Source: CAYJAZ01 sp964371865 (lineage in GTDB: Bacteria > Desulfobacterota > Desulfovibrionia > Desulfovibrionales > Desulfovibrionaceae). From it: a stretch of 64,000 nt of DNA. The notes under the pieces were generated by a model. The model saw only the letters and a program-made list of their open reading frames with translations, was not told where the DNA came from and ran no database searches. Location: contig CAYJOR010000006.1 of NCBI GenBank assembly GCA_964371865.1, forward strand, positions 12,247 to 76,246. The letters run 5' to 3'. Below are positions 41,235 to 49,178 of this stretch, one piece after another; positions within the stretch are counted from its first letter, which is position 1; the number at the start of each line of letters is the position of its first letter. The position numbers were made by a program, and so were the translations under genes.

Positions 41235-41807
41235 ATGAATGTATTATACTCTCTAGTTATGTTTACAGCTTTATTGAGTGCATCATTTTTATTTGTGCCT
41301 TGTGAGAGTTTAGCAAAAGGAAATATTACAGAGCCTGTTGAAGTAGAAGTTTATATGCTTACAACTGAAAATTCAACAGGACTTGGTGAATCTGTGGGAA
41401 AAATTATTTTTACAGAAACAGCTGAAGGGCTTCTTATAAAACCTATGTTAAAAGGCTTACCAAGTGGAGAACACGGGTTTCACGTACACGAAAACCCCAT
41501 GCTTGGCCCAAAAATGAAAGATGGAAAACTTGTTGCAGGCCTTGAGGCGGGTGGACATTTTGATCCAGAAAAAACAGGAAAACATTTAGGTCCTTATAAT
41601 CCTAATGGTCATCTTGGTGATCTTCCAATTTTATATGTTGGAGAAGATGGAACAACTCCTTATGCGGTACTTGCTCCGAGATTAAAGTTAGAAGACATTC
41701 TAAATCGTTCTATTATGATTCATCTTATGGGTGATAACTATTCTGATCATCCTAGCCCACTAGGTGGTGGCGGTTCACGCTTAGCTGGTGGAATTGTGAA
41801 AAAATAA
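41235..41807 (+). CDS. sodC: Periplasmic Cu,Zn superoxide dismutase without disulfide cysteines
   Basis: 190 residues with a signal peptide (hydrophobic 5-21, likely cut after SLA near residue 27). All metal ligands are visible: His83 and His85 (GFHVHENP), His108 (AGGHFDP), His117 and His126, Asp129 (GHLGDLP) and His163 (MIHLMGDNYSD). It converts superoxide to peroxide and oxygen in the periplasm. The conserved disulfide is missing: the first cysteine position reads ENPMLGP (usual bacterial form has NPSC) and the second reads RLAGGIV (usual ACGVI). The only cysteine, Cys23, is in the signal peptide. Good ribosome site (GGAGG). Single gene with a palindrome upstream and terminator downstream. 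Confidence 0.93.
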   Translation: MNVLYSLVMFTALLSASFLFVPCESLAKGNITEPVEVEVYMLTTENSTGLGESVGKIIFTETAEGLLIKPMLKGLPSGEHGFHVHENPMLGPKMKDGKLVAGLEAGGHFDPEKTGKHLGPYNPNGHLGDLPILYVGEDGTTPYAVLAPRLKLEDILNRSIMIHLMGDNYSDHPSPLGGGGSRLAGGIVKK

Positions 41808-41831
41808 ATTAATAATCTAAGTTGTTTAGAG

Positions 41832-41862
41832 AAAAATCGTAACTATAAAAGTTGCGATTTTT
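41832..41862. terminator. Bidirectional terminator between sodC and recN
   Basis: A 13-bp stem with one wobble pair (AAAAATCGTAACT with AGTTGCGATTTTT) and 5-base loop in the convergent gap, T run after it on the plus strand and on the minus strand. Confidence 0.88.
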
Positions 41863-43449
41863 TTACTTAATACGACCTTGCATCCTATCTAGTTCAATTT
41901 TTACTTTATCTTTAGTAAGAGGGTAGCATTTTGTATATGTATTTCCATCATGAACTTGTTTTTCAACAAAAAAATGTTTTTTCGAGTATTTAGCTAAATT
42001 TGCCCAGTGCGTAATTAATAACATTTGCTGTTTTTGAGCAAGTAAGTTCAATCTTTCTGATACTTTATTAAGCGTATTACCGCCAATACCGGCATCAACT
42101 TCATCAAATATAAGTAGAGATAACTCAGAGTGAGCCTGAAGAGATGTGATTGCAAGTAAAAATCTTGAAAGTTCACCGCCTGACGCAATTTTATCAAGTG
42201 GTTGAGGTGGTTGCCCAGGGTTTGGAGCAAAAAGGAGAGTATAAGTGTCTTCTATTGAAGCATTTAGATTTTGAAATTCATGCCATATTTCTTTTTTAAT
42301 TAAATTAGGTAAAATTTCAAGCTCTTCGGCAAATCCAAGACCTTGAAGTTCATTTTTAAGAAGTGAACAAAACTTTTCAGCAGCTTTTGCTCTTTCTTTA
42401 TTCAAAATTTCTAAGAGTTTTTGAAGTTCTAAAATAAAAGTATGTTCTTTTTTATCTGCTTGAATTAAATCAAGTTCTGCAGTATCTAAGAAATTAAGGT
42501 TTTCTTCAACTTCTTGTTGTAAATTTATAATTTCTGGAATTGTTCTGCGAAGTTTTCTTTTGAGTTGAGCAAGTTCAAAGAGTCTTTGTTCAACAGTTTC
42601 TATATCATATCCTTCTTCACTTCTAAAAGTTGGAATAGCGCGAAGTTTATTTTCTATATCAGATAAATCTTCTAAAAAATTCTGTAGAACTTCAACATCT
42701 TCAACAAAGTTCTCATCTATTGCAGCTATTTGAGAAATAGTTCTTTCAAAAGTTGAGATTTGACCAGATAGTGAGGGTTCACTCCTCAATAATGTCAGGC
42801 CTCTATCAAATAAAGCTTGGATTTTTTCAATTGAGCGAAATTCAACTCTTAATTTTTCTAATTTTTCTTCTTCATTTTCTTCAGGAGAAACCTTACTAAT
42901 TGTTTCTTGTTGACTTTCTAAAAGTTCTCGTTTATCCCGTAAGAGCTCTATTTTTTGTATAAGATTTTTTTTATAAAGGCTAACTTCCCTTAATTCTGAA
43001 AGAACTTCATCTTTTTGTTGAAGTATCACTAGAGCTTTTTCATCAAGATAACCATCTATCAACTTAGATTGGAAACTTGCTTGTAAAAGTTTTTGTTGAC
43101 CATGTTGCGAGGCGTGCAAAATTAGAGAAGGGCGTAAAGATTTAATTTTTTCTTGAGTCGCCAAATTCCCATTGAGGAAAAATCTACTTCTTCCAGTTTC
43201 TGCAATAAGTTCTCGGCGTATAATTATTTCCTCAGCATTATGAATAAATAAAACTTCAACTTCAGCTTTTGCAGCATTAGGTCTTATAAGCGATGTTTCA
43301 AGTTTTTCACCAAGTACGAAGTTAAGTGCCTTTATTATAAAGGATTTTCCAGCACCGGTTTCACCGGTAAGCACGTTCATTCCCATACCGAACTCAAGTT
43401 GCATACTTTCAATAAGAGCGAGATTTTTTATATGAAGAAATTCAAGCAT
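41863..43449 (-). CDS. recN: DNA repair protein RecN
   Basis: 528 residues, slightly shorter than E. coli RecN. It is an SMC-like ATPase that helps repair double-strand breaks. Walker A is in NVLTGETGAGKSFIIKALNF, a long coiled coil occupies about 150-370, and the C-terminal ATPase half has KIASGGELSRFLLAI (signature), LLIFDEVDAGIGG (Walker B) and QMLLITHWANLAKYSKKHFF. The His in the last motif is followed by WANLA where most RecN read LPQVA, a small oddity. It ends a minus-strand run after the permease genes (62 bases upstream). Confidence 0.96.
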   Translation of the reverse strand: MLEFLHIKNLALIESMQLEFGMGMNVLTGETGAGKSFIIKALNFVLGEKLETSLIRPNAAKAEVEVLFIHNAEEIIIRRELIAETGRSRFFLNGNLATQEKIKSLRPSLILHASQHGQQKLLQASFQSKLIDGYLDEKALVILQQKDEVLSELREVSLYKKNLIQKIELLRDKRELLESQQETISKVSPEENEEEKLEKLRVEFRSIEKIQALFDRGLTLLRSEPSLSGQISTFERTISQIAAIDENFVEDVEVLQNFLEDLSDIENKLRAIPTFRSEEGYDIETVEQRLFELAQLKRKLRRTIPEIINLQQEVEENLNFLDTAELDLIQADKKEHTFILELQKLLEILNKERAKAAEKFCSLLKNELQGLGFAEELEILPNLIKKEIWHEFQNLNASIEDTYTLLFAPNPGQPPQPLDKIASGGELSRFLLAITSLQAHSELSLLIFDEVDAGIGGNTLNKVSERLNLLAQKQQMLLITHWANLAKYSKKHFFVEKQVHDGNTYTKCYPLTKDKVKIELDRMQGRIK

Positions 43450-43511
43450 GTATTCACCTCAAGTTCAGAATAAAGTATTGTAAAGGTATAATAAATTGAG
43501 AAAAAATGCAA

Positions 43512-44333
43512 CTATTGCTTATTCATACGAGGATCTAGCCAATCTCTAAGCGCTTCCCCAAGAAGATTGTACCCTAAAACGGTTATTACTATTGCTAACC
43601 CCGGATAAAGCGAAATCCAAGGTGCAATCTCAAGAACGCTTTTTCCTTCTTGTAGAATGTTTCCCCAGCTTGCTTCAGGCGGTTGCACACCAATTCCAAG
43701 AAACGAGAGAGAAGATTCCACTAATATAGCGCCGGCTATTCCAAGTGTCATAGATACAAGAGCAGGTGCTAACACATTAGGAAGTATATGAAAAACTAAA
43801 ATTCTTAAACTCGAAGCTCCTGCTAGTTTAGATGCTGATATAAACTCTCGTTGTTTCATACTGAGAGTTTCAGCTCTAACAAGCCTTGCAATTCCCATCC
43901 ATGAAGTAAAGCCGATGACTGTCATAATTGTAAATACGTTAGGTTCAAGAAAAGTTATAACTGCTAAAATCAAGAAAAATGAAGGAAAACAAAGCATTAT
44001 GTCTACAAAACGCATTAACGCCTCATCAACTAAACCACCAAAATATCCAGATGCTAAACCTATTATAATTCCAATAAACGAAGAAATGCTCACAGCTATA
44101 AAACCAACAAAGAGTGAAATTCTAGCACCATAGAGCATTCGAGAGAATAAATCACGACCAAGTTCGTCTGTGCCGAACAAGTGTTCAACACTTGGTCCTT
44201 CTAGTGATGCAATCGGATCAATCATGTTAGGGTCGTAAGGTGCAATGAGAGGTGCAAATACAGCTAGAAAAAACATTGTCAATACAATCGACAATCCTAA
44301 AATGAGTAAAATATTCTTCTTAAGAAATTTCAT
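43512..44333 (-). CDS. DppC/OppC-type ABC transporter permease
   Basis: 273 residues with about six membrane helices. Marks are an N-terminal FAPLIAPYDPNMIDPIASLE, GTDELGRDLFSRMLYGARIS, and the EAA-type loop (RLVRAETLSMKQREFISASK). It is the second permease half of a peptide/nickel-type importer (DppC, OppC, NikC, YejE). It starts 3 bases after the DppB-type gene. No solute-binding protein or ATPase gene lies within 4 kb on either side, so those parts must be elsewhere or shared. Substrate unknown. Confidence 0.92.
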   Translation of the reverse strand: MKFLKKNILLILGLSIVLTMFFLAVFAPLIAPYDPNMIDPIASLEGPSVEHLFGTDELGRDLFSRMLYGARISLFVGFIAVSISSFIGIIIGLASGYFGGLVDEALMRFVDIMLCFPSFFLILAVITFLEPNVFTIMTVIGFTSWMGIARLVRAETLSMKQREFISASKLAGASSLRILVFHILPNVLAPALVSMTLGIAGAILVESSLSFLGIGVQPPEASWGNILQEGKSVLEIAPWISLYPGLAIVITVLGYNLLGEALRDWLDPRMNKQ

Positions 44334-44336
44334 AGA

Positions 44337-45323
44337 TTAATCCTTGTTTTGAGCACTATACCGAATTCGTGGGTCAGCGAAAGAGTAGGATATATCAGCA
44401 ATAACATTACCTAAAAGTGTAAGGAAAGCACCTATAACAAGATTTCCCATGATAAGGGGGTAATCTCTCGCCATAACACCGGCATAAAATAGTTGCCCAA
44501 GCCCAGGAAGAGCAAAAATGCTTTCTATAATGACAGAACCACCTATTAATCCGGGAATTGATAAGCCAAGCAAGGTTATGATTGGAAGTAGAGCATTCCT
44601 AAACGCATGATGAAATAAAATTTTTGATTCAGATACGCCCTTTGCTCTTGCGGTAAGAATATAATCTTGACGTAAAACTTCAAGCATTGACGAACGAGCA
44701 AATCTTGAAGCACCAGCAATACTACCAACTGTGCCTATGAGTATAGGCATTGCTAAGTGCCATGCTATGTCTTTAACTTTTCCCCAAGTTGATAAACTTT
44801 CATAATTAAATGAAGTAAGTCCTGAAATTGGAAACCATGCCAAGTCAATTCCAAAGTAAATCATGCAAAGAAGCGCAAGCCAAAATGATGGCATTGCAAA
44901 ACCTAAGAACACGAGAACAGTTAATGACTTATCAAGTATAGTTCCTTGTTTATACGCTGAGACTATACCAATAGGTAAAGCAATAATTAAAGTGATAAAA
45001 AGTGAGATAACATTCATACTCAAAGTGAGAGGTAAACGTTCAAGAATTTTATCAATCACCGGTCTGGCATCTGAAGACATTGAGTACCCAAAATCGAGAT
45101 GTGCCAATCTATAAAGCCAGTCAAAATATTGTTCTAACAGTGGTTTATTTAGACCATAAAGCTCATCAAGTTTTGCTTTAACTGCATCAGTCGCAAGCGG
45201 ATTCAGACTTGTTTGGAGATCGGTAGGTGTTCCAGGAGCTAAATGAATAACTGAAAATGAAATTAGAGTTATTCCCCAAAGAACAATTATAAACCATAGT
45301 GATTTTTTGATTAGTTGCTTCAT
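44337..45323 (-). CDS. DppB/OppB-type ABC transporter permease
   Basis: About 328 residues, six membrane helices. Seen are SFSVIHLAPGTPTD, the loop ahead of LPLTLSMNVISLFI, and the EAA loop (VLRQDYILTARAKGVSESKI). The open frame reaches 45401 and would overlap the next gene by 62 bases, but the extra residues are unlike the family; MKQLIKKSLWFIIVLWG from 45323 has the normal start and leaves a 16-base gap. It pairs with the DppC-type gene in the inner membrane. The pair sits between RdgC-like genes and recN, an odd place for an importer. Confidence 0.92.
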   Translation of the reverse strand: MKQLIKKSLWFIIVLWGITLISFSVIHLAPGTPTDLQTSLNPLATDAVKAKLDELYGLNKPLLEQYFDWLYRLAHLDFGYSMSSDARPVIDKILERLPLTLSMNVISLFITLIIALPIGIVSAYKQGTILDKSLTVLVFLGFAMPSFWLALLCMIYFGIDLAWFPISGLTSFNYESLSTWGKVKDIAWHLAMPILIGTVGSIAGASRFARSSMLEVLRQDYILTARAKGVSESKILFHHAFRNALLPIITLLGLSIPGLIGGSVIIESIFALPGLGQLFYAGVMARDYPLIMGNLVIGAFLTLLGNVIADISYSFADPRIRYSAQNKD

Positions 45324-45339
45324 AAGTTCAAGTATTACT

Positions 45340-45870
45340 TTAGACTTCAGTGTTAATCCATTCAGCAATTCGCTTACATTCTTCACGCCAAACGCTTTCA
45401 TCTAGACGTGCTTTAAGGAATTGATGATAAACATCGTCAACCAAATCTAAACCTTCTTCAATAAGAAAGATTTTTTCTAAAAATAAGGCATCTGGGTTAT
45501 CATTATCTCTATCTTCCTTAGCTACTGAAGCGGTTTTCAGACCATTTAGGGCGAAGTCTTCAGCTTTTAGAGTCAATTGCCAGTCTAAATCATTTTTTTC
45601 CATACGAATAAGGGCTCTTACAACGAGTTTTCCTGTAACTAAGCCCATTTTAGCTTCTCTGAGAGCAGAGTTTACTCCAGAAACAGAAGCTGTTTCAGTT
45701 GCATCACCTTCACCACCACGAACTACAATTCGCTGATGAAGATAGAGTACGTAAGGCGAGTTATCTTTTACTGTGTAGAACGTTCCATTTTGAATTTCTG
45801 AATGATACCAAAGCCATGTGAGAAATTCTTGTCCAAGAACAAGTTCTATATTAGATCCTAAAGTTTCCAT
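45340..45870 (-). CDS. Conserved hypothetical protein, possible second half of an RdgC-like pair
   Basis: 176 residues, soluble, acidic, no signal peptide. I do not recognise a named domain. By eye, its layout resembles the C-terminal half of E. coli RdgC: LGQEFLTWLWYHSEIQNG, an EAK-GLVTGKLVVRAL stretch, DLDWQLTLKAEDFALNGLKT and a final long helix. The similarity is weak. It lies 32 bases after the RdgC-like gene and 16 bases before the permease pair, all in one direction, so they probably share a transcript. The ribosome site AGGAAA precedes the ATG. Confidence 0.55.
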   Translation of the reverse strand: METLGSNIELVLGQEFLTWLWYHSEIQNGTFYTVKDNSPYVLYLHQRIVVRGGEGDATETASVSGVNSALREAKMGLVTGKLVVRALIRMEKNDLDWQLTLKAEDFALNGLKTASVAKEDRDNDNPDALFLEKIFLIEEGLDLVDDVYHQFLKARLDESVWREECKRIAEWINTEV

Positions 45871-45902
45871 TTTATTTCCTGTAGTAACAACTATATTAAT
45901 GA

Positions 45903-46517
45903 TTATACAAATTTAGACATGTTTACACTATCAAGTGAATCAGATGCTTCATCGCCAAGAATATTAAGAGCGAGTGAGTACGGAGTCATCATTTCAAGTC
46001 TTAGGTCAAATGTAAGTACAAATTGCTCTATAAAAAGGTCAATCATTTTAGACTGTACAGATGCAAAGTAAATCATATTTCTTTGAGTAGACCAAACAAC
46101 TTGAAACTCAGCAGGAATAGGTAAAAACCGAGTCATTAATTTGAGCTTAACTTGTTCTTTTATTTCTGTTTTTCGATCTTTAGGAACAAATTTTTTTCCT
46201 AAGAGTTGAAGCTTTTTTTCTTCTTCAAGAAGAGCTATACGAGTATGTTTTTTTAGAACTGCCGGTGGAATTCTTCTAGTATCTAATCTAAAGGAAAAGC
46301 AGATATAATCGGCTTTATCAATAGGGTTTTGAGCAAATTCTGTATCTAGCATGTCATCAAATGAAGTCCAGCCATATGCGCGCTCTGTAGCGATTTCATC
46401 AATGTCTTGAAAAGAATATTTTCTTAGAAGTTCTGGTATGTTATTCCAGATATCTTTAGGAATTTCATCCATTATTTTGAAGCGTGTAAAAGTCGTGCTT
46501 GAATTTAAAAAGCTCAT
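45903..46517 (-). CDS. RdgC-like recombination-associated protein (short form)
   Basis: 204 residues against about 300 for E. coli RdgC. The recognisable segment is central: RRIPPAVLKKHTRIALLEEE, then LGKKFVPKDRKTEIKEQVKL and KLMTRFLPIPAEFQVVWSTQ, matching the RdgC pattern of a P-V-hydrophobic helix, a basic K-KE-KEQV helix and L-PRAF-like turn followed by a beta strand. RdgC forms a ring-like dimer on double-stranded DNA and curbs RecA. The C-terminal part of the E. coli protein is missing and may be supplied by the next gene. A good ribosome site (GAGGTT) precedes the ATG. Confidence 0.72.
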   Translation of the reverse strand: MSFLNSSTTFTRFKIMDEIPKDIWNNIPELLRKYSFQDIDEIATERAYGWTSFDDMLDTEFAQNPIDKADYICFSFRLDTRRIPPAVLKKHTRIALLEEEKKLQLLGKKFVPKDRKTEIKEQVKLKLMTRFLPIPAEFQVVWSTQRNMIYFASVQSKMIDLFIEQFVLTFDLRLEMMTPYSLALNILGDEASDSLDSVNMSKFV

Positions 46518-46991
46518 AGCAACCTCATGTTTATAATTTATAGAATAGTATTAACAAAACTTTTAGAAAAAGTCCACTTAGAAAATTAGCCGTTTTAAAC
46601 GATTTATTTGTTTGAGGTGCCCAAATATCAAAAAAATATTTTAAAGCCCTTAGAATCGATTTTAGAGCGATTTTATTTTGAAAAGAGTTTTTATAATTAT
46701 ATGCAGCAATTTCAATAGTTTATACTTAATTTCTTATTGCTATATTTGTCTCATAATGAAAATTATGTAAACTTTACTAAATATTTCTTTTTTCTATACT
46801 CTTTTTTAGAATCAAGTTTTTAATATTTTTCAAATAATATTATAGTCTTATGGCGGTTTGCTCTTTATGTATTTTTGTTGATTGCTTTAATACTCTTTTT
46901 TGTGCTTTTGTAGCATAATTACTCTTTTCAATTTTACCACTACCCATACTCGATTCAAATATAGCGATAAGTTTAGTGCTGAAAAAACTTC

Positions 46992-47021
46992 TTGACAAAA
47001 TACTTAACTATAAGGTATATA
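46992..47021 (+). promoter_or_regulatory. Sigma-70 promoter of the rimP-nusA-ylxR-infB operon
   Basis: A consensus -35 box TTGACA (46992-46997) is followed after 18 bases by TATATA (47016-47021). Transcription would start near 47028, giving a leader of about 90 bases before rimP. Confidence 0.7.
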
Positions 47022-47066
47022 TTCTTTATCAAATTCAGACTTGATGTTGTTTTTGTGTAGTTGTTG

Positions 47067-47095
47067 AGGTTGCCTGCTGTGGCTACCTTTTTTTT
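47067..47095 (+). terminator. Attenuator-like hairpin in the rimP-nusA leader
   Basis: AGGTTGCC and GGCTACCT form an 8-bp stem with one mismatch and a 6-base loop, directly followed by eight T residues. This has the form of an intrinsic terminator, placed between the promoter and rimP. It could set operon expression by premature termination, or end a short leader RNA of about 65 bases. Confidence 0.65.
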
Positions 47096-47118
47096 GTATT
47101 AAATACTTGTAGGTGAAT

Positions 47119-47616
47119 ATGCAAGATGTAGTTAAGCGCATAGAATTTCACGTAAAACCTATTGTTGAAAATCTAAATTTGACGCTTTGGGGAATCGAGA
47201 TTCAATCCGGCGCTAAAAGTGTTGTCCGAATTTTTCTCGAAAATGCCGGAATTGACGAATGTACGCAAGTTTCAAGGCTTGTTGGTTTAGTTCTTGACGT
47301 TGAAGAAATTTTTTCAAATCAATGGGTTTTAGAAGTTTCAACACCCGGTCTTGATAGAACATTCTTTAGTTTTGATCAGTTAGCTGAATATATTAATGAT
47401 ACTCTACTCGTTTCATTAGAAAAACCTATTCCATCTGCAGACAAACCAAGAAGGAAAGTTCAAGGTGTTTTAACTGCCATTAACGAAACATCTTTCATTC
47501 TCCATCTAGAAGATGAAGATCAAGATATTGAAATTGAATGGGATAATGTTAAGAGATCTAAAATAATCCCTTACTTTGAAGAAAATGTAAAACCTGTTAA
47601 TAACAAGACAAAATAA
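47119..47616 (+). CDS. rimP: Ribosome maturation factor RimP
   Basis: About 165 residues. It helps mature the 30S subunit. Marks are the N-terminal domain (VVKRIEFHVKPIVENLNLTL; WVLEVSTPGLDRTFFS, the family signature) and a C-terminal SH3-like barrel (GVLTAINETSFILHLEDEDQ). A GTG at 47113 is in frame two codons earlier, but AGGTG there serves as the ribosome site for the ATG at 47119. First gene of the rimP-nusA-ylxR-infB operon, 18 bases before nusA. Confidence 0.94.
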   Translation: MQDVVKRIEFHVKPIVENLNLTLWGIEIQSGAKSVVRIFLENAGIDECTQVSRLVGLVLDVEEIFSNQWVLEVSTPGLDRTFFSFDQLAEYINDTLLVSLEKPIPSADKPRRKVQGVLTAINETSFILHLEDEDQDIEIEWDNVKRSKIIPYFEENVKPVNNKTK

Positions 47617-47634
47617 TTATAAATAGGAAGTCTT

Positions 47635-48927
47635 ATGAGCCAAGAACTCAAAAAAGCAATCGAACAAATAGCAAAAGATAAAGGTATTGAACGCGAATTA
47701 CTCGTTGATACTCTTGAAGATGCTGTGCGCACATCTGTTATTAAAAAATATGGCGAAGATTTAGATGTTGAAGTTAGATTCAATGAAGATACCGGCGAAA
47801 TTGAAGTTTATCAGTTTAAAATTGTAGTTGATGATGTTGCTAATGATATCAACCAAATAGATATCGACGAAGCAAAAAAACACGACCCTTCTGTTATGCT
47901 TGATGACGAAATGGGCTTTAGACTAAAAATTGAAGACCTAGGTCGTATCGCTGCACAATCAGCTAAGCAAGTTATTATTCAACGTATGCGTGATGCCGAA
48001 CAAGGTCTTATTTACGAAGAATATAAAGAAAGAATTGGTGAAATTGTTTCAGGTGTTATTCAACGTCGTGATAAAGCAGGATTTATCATTAGCCTTGGTA
48101 AGGTTGAAGCTTTACTCCCGCGTGATGAACAAATGCCACGTGAACACTATAAACGTAACGAGCGTTGTCAAGCTCTTTTAATTGATGTAAGACGTGAAGG
48201 AAGAGGTCCTCAACTTATTATTTCACGTTCACATCGCGACTATCTCTCTGCTCTCTTTCGCCGCGAAGTGCCAGAAGTAGATGATGGAACAATTCAGATT
48301 ATGGCTGTTGCTCGTGACCCAAGTCTTAGAGCAAAAGTTGCTGTTTTCTCAAAAGATAAAGATATTGATCCGGTAGGCGCATGTGTTGGTATTCGCGGTT
48401 CACGTATTCAAAACATAGTACAAGAACTTCGTGGTGAACGTATTGATATTGTTATTTGGTCAGCTGATGTTGCAACATATGCTCGCAATGCTTTAGCGCC
48501 GGCTGTAATTTCACGTATCATTGTTAATGAAGAAGAAAATTTACTCGAAATTACTGTTCCTGATGAACAGTTGACTGCTACAATTGGTAAAAAAGGTCAG
48601 AACGTTAAGCTTGCTGCTCAACTTTTAGGATGGAAAATTGATCTTTATACTGAATCTCGTTATGCTGAGCTTACCGGTGGAAGTGAAAAACAAAGTCGCG
48701 GTCTTGAGCAAGTAGCAAGTGTTGCTGAAATTTCAGTAAGTGCTTTATTAGATGCAGGTTTTTCAACTCTTGAGTCCCTTAACGATGCAACAGATGATGA
48801 TTTAGCTGAAAAACTAGATTTAAGTGTTGGCCGTATTAATGAACTTCGCACTGCAATTAATTTTATTTCACCTTCAGAAGAAGAAAATAAAATTCGTTTA
48901 GTAGAAGTAGCTGATAATGTCAAATAA
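47635..48927 (+). CDS. nusA: Transcription termination/antitermination factor NusA
   Basis: 430 residues. N-terminal RNA-polymerase-binding domain (1-130), S1 domain (GEIVSGVIQRRDKAGFIISL near residue 140), KH1 (KVAVFSKDKDIDPVGACVGI then RGSRIQNIVQELRGERIDIV) and KH2 (ATIGKKGQNVKLAAQLLGWK), ending in one helix-hairpin-helix segment (ISVSALLDAGFSTLESLNDA). It modulates pausing, termination and antitermination. It has only one C-terminal acidic/HhH unit, shorter than E. coli NusA with two. ylxR overlaps its end by 11 bases. Confidence 0.97.
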   Translation: MSQELKKAIEQIAKDKGIERELLVDTLEDAVRTSVIKKYGEDLDVEVRFNEDTGEIEVYQFKIVVDDVANDINQIDIDEAKKHDPSVMLDDEMGFRLKIEDLGRIAAQSAKQVIIQRMRDAEQGLIYEEYKERIGEIVSGVIQRRDKAGFIISLGKVEALLPRDEQMPREHYKRNERCQALLIDVRREGRGPQLIISRSHRDYLSALFRREVPEVDDGTIQIMAVARDPSLRAKVAVFSKDKDIDPVGACVGIRGSRIQNIVQELRGERIDIVIWSADVATYARNALAPAVISRIIVNEEENLLEITVPDEQLTATIGKKGQNVKLAAQLLGWKIDLYTESRYAELTGGSEKQSRGLEQVASVAEISVSALLDAGFSTLESLNDATDDDLAEKLDLSVGRINELRTAINFISPSEEENKIRLVEVADNVK

Positions 48928-49174
48928 AATAAACCTGTTAGAATATACTCCAACTCGTAGTTGCGTAGTATGTCGTACAAAGTTTTCAAAACATGAATTA
49001 ACACGCTATATTATATCTACTTCTACAAATGATTCAAATTCTGTAAAAAATAATGTAGTGTTAGATTTGAAAAAAAATATGAAAGGAAGAGGCTACTATC
49101 TTTGTAATCAGGATAGCTGCCATGAAAAATTCCACAAGCTCAGACTGAAAAAAAACAGGAGCAAGAAGGTTTAA
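48917..49174 (+). CDS. ylxR: YlxR-family (DUF448) RNA-binding protein
   Basis: 85 residues. The signature TPTRSCVVCRTKFSKHELTR near the start, then the charged GRGYYLCNQDSCHEKFHKLR. YlxR proteins are small nucleic-acid-binding factors found between nusA and infB in many bacteria; one has been linked to RNase P. It overlaps nusA by 11 bases and ends 4 bases before infB, so it is coupled to both. Confidence 0.92.
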   Translation: MSNKINLLEYTPTRSCVVCRTKFSKHELTRYIISTSTNDSNSVKNNVVLDLKKNMKGRGYYLCNQDSCHEKFHKLRLKKNRSKKV

Positions 49175-49178
49175 ATCT

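Larger units (their letters stand above)
46518..47118. other. 600-base intergenic region ahead of the rimP-nusA operon
   Basis: This divergent gap between the RdgC-like gene and rimP is very AT-rich. I see no gene or tRNA in it. The right end holds a sigma-70 promoter and a leader hairpin, listed separately. The left end must hold the promoter of the minus-strand run; no box stands out. The middle 350 bases show only T-rich stretches. Confidence 0.55.

Noticed and set aside
45324..45401. Longer DppB-type protein starting at 45401
   Set aside because: It would overlap the upstream gene by 62 bases, and the extra 26 residues do not look like a permease start.
46518..47118. tRNA gene ahead of rimP, as in the E. 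coli metY operon
   Set aside because: No cloverleaf or GTTCGA-type T-loop is visible.
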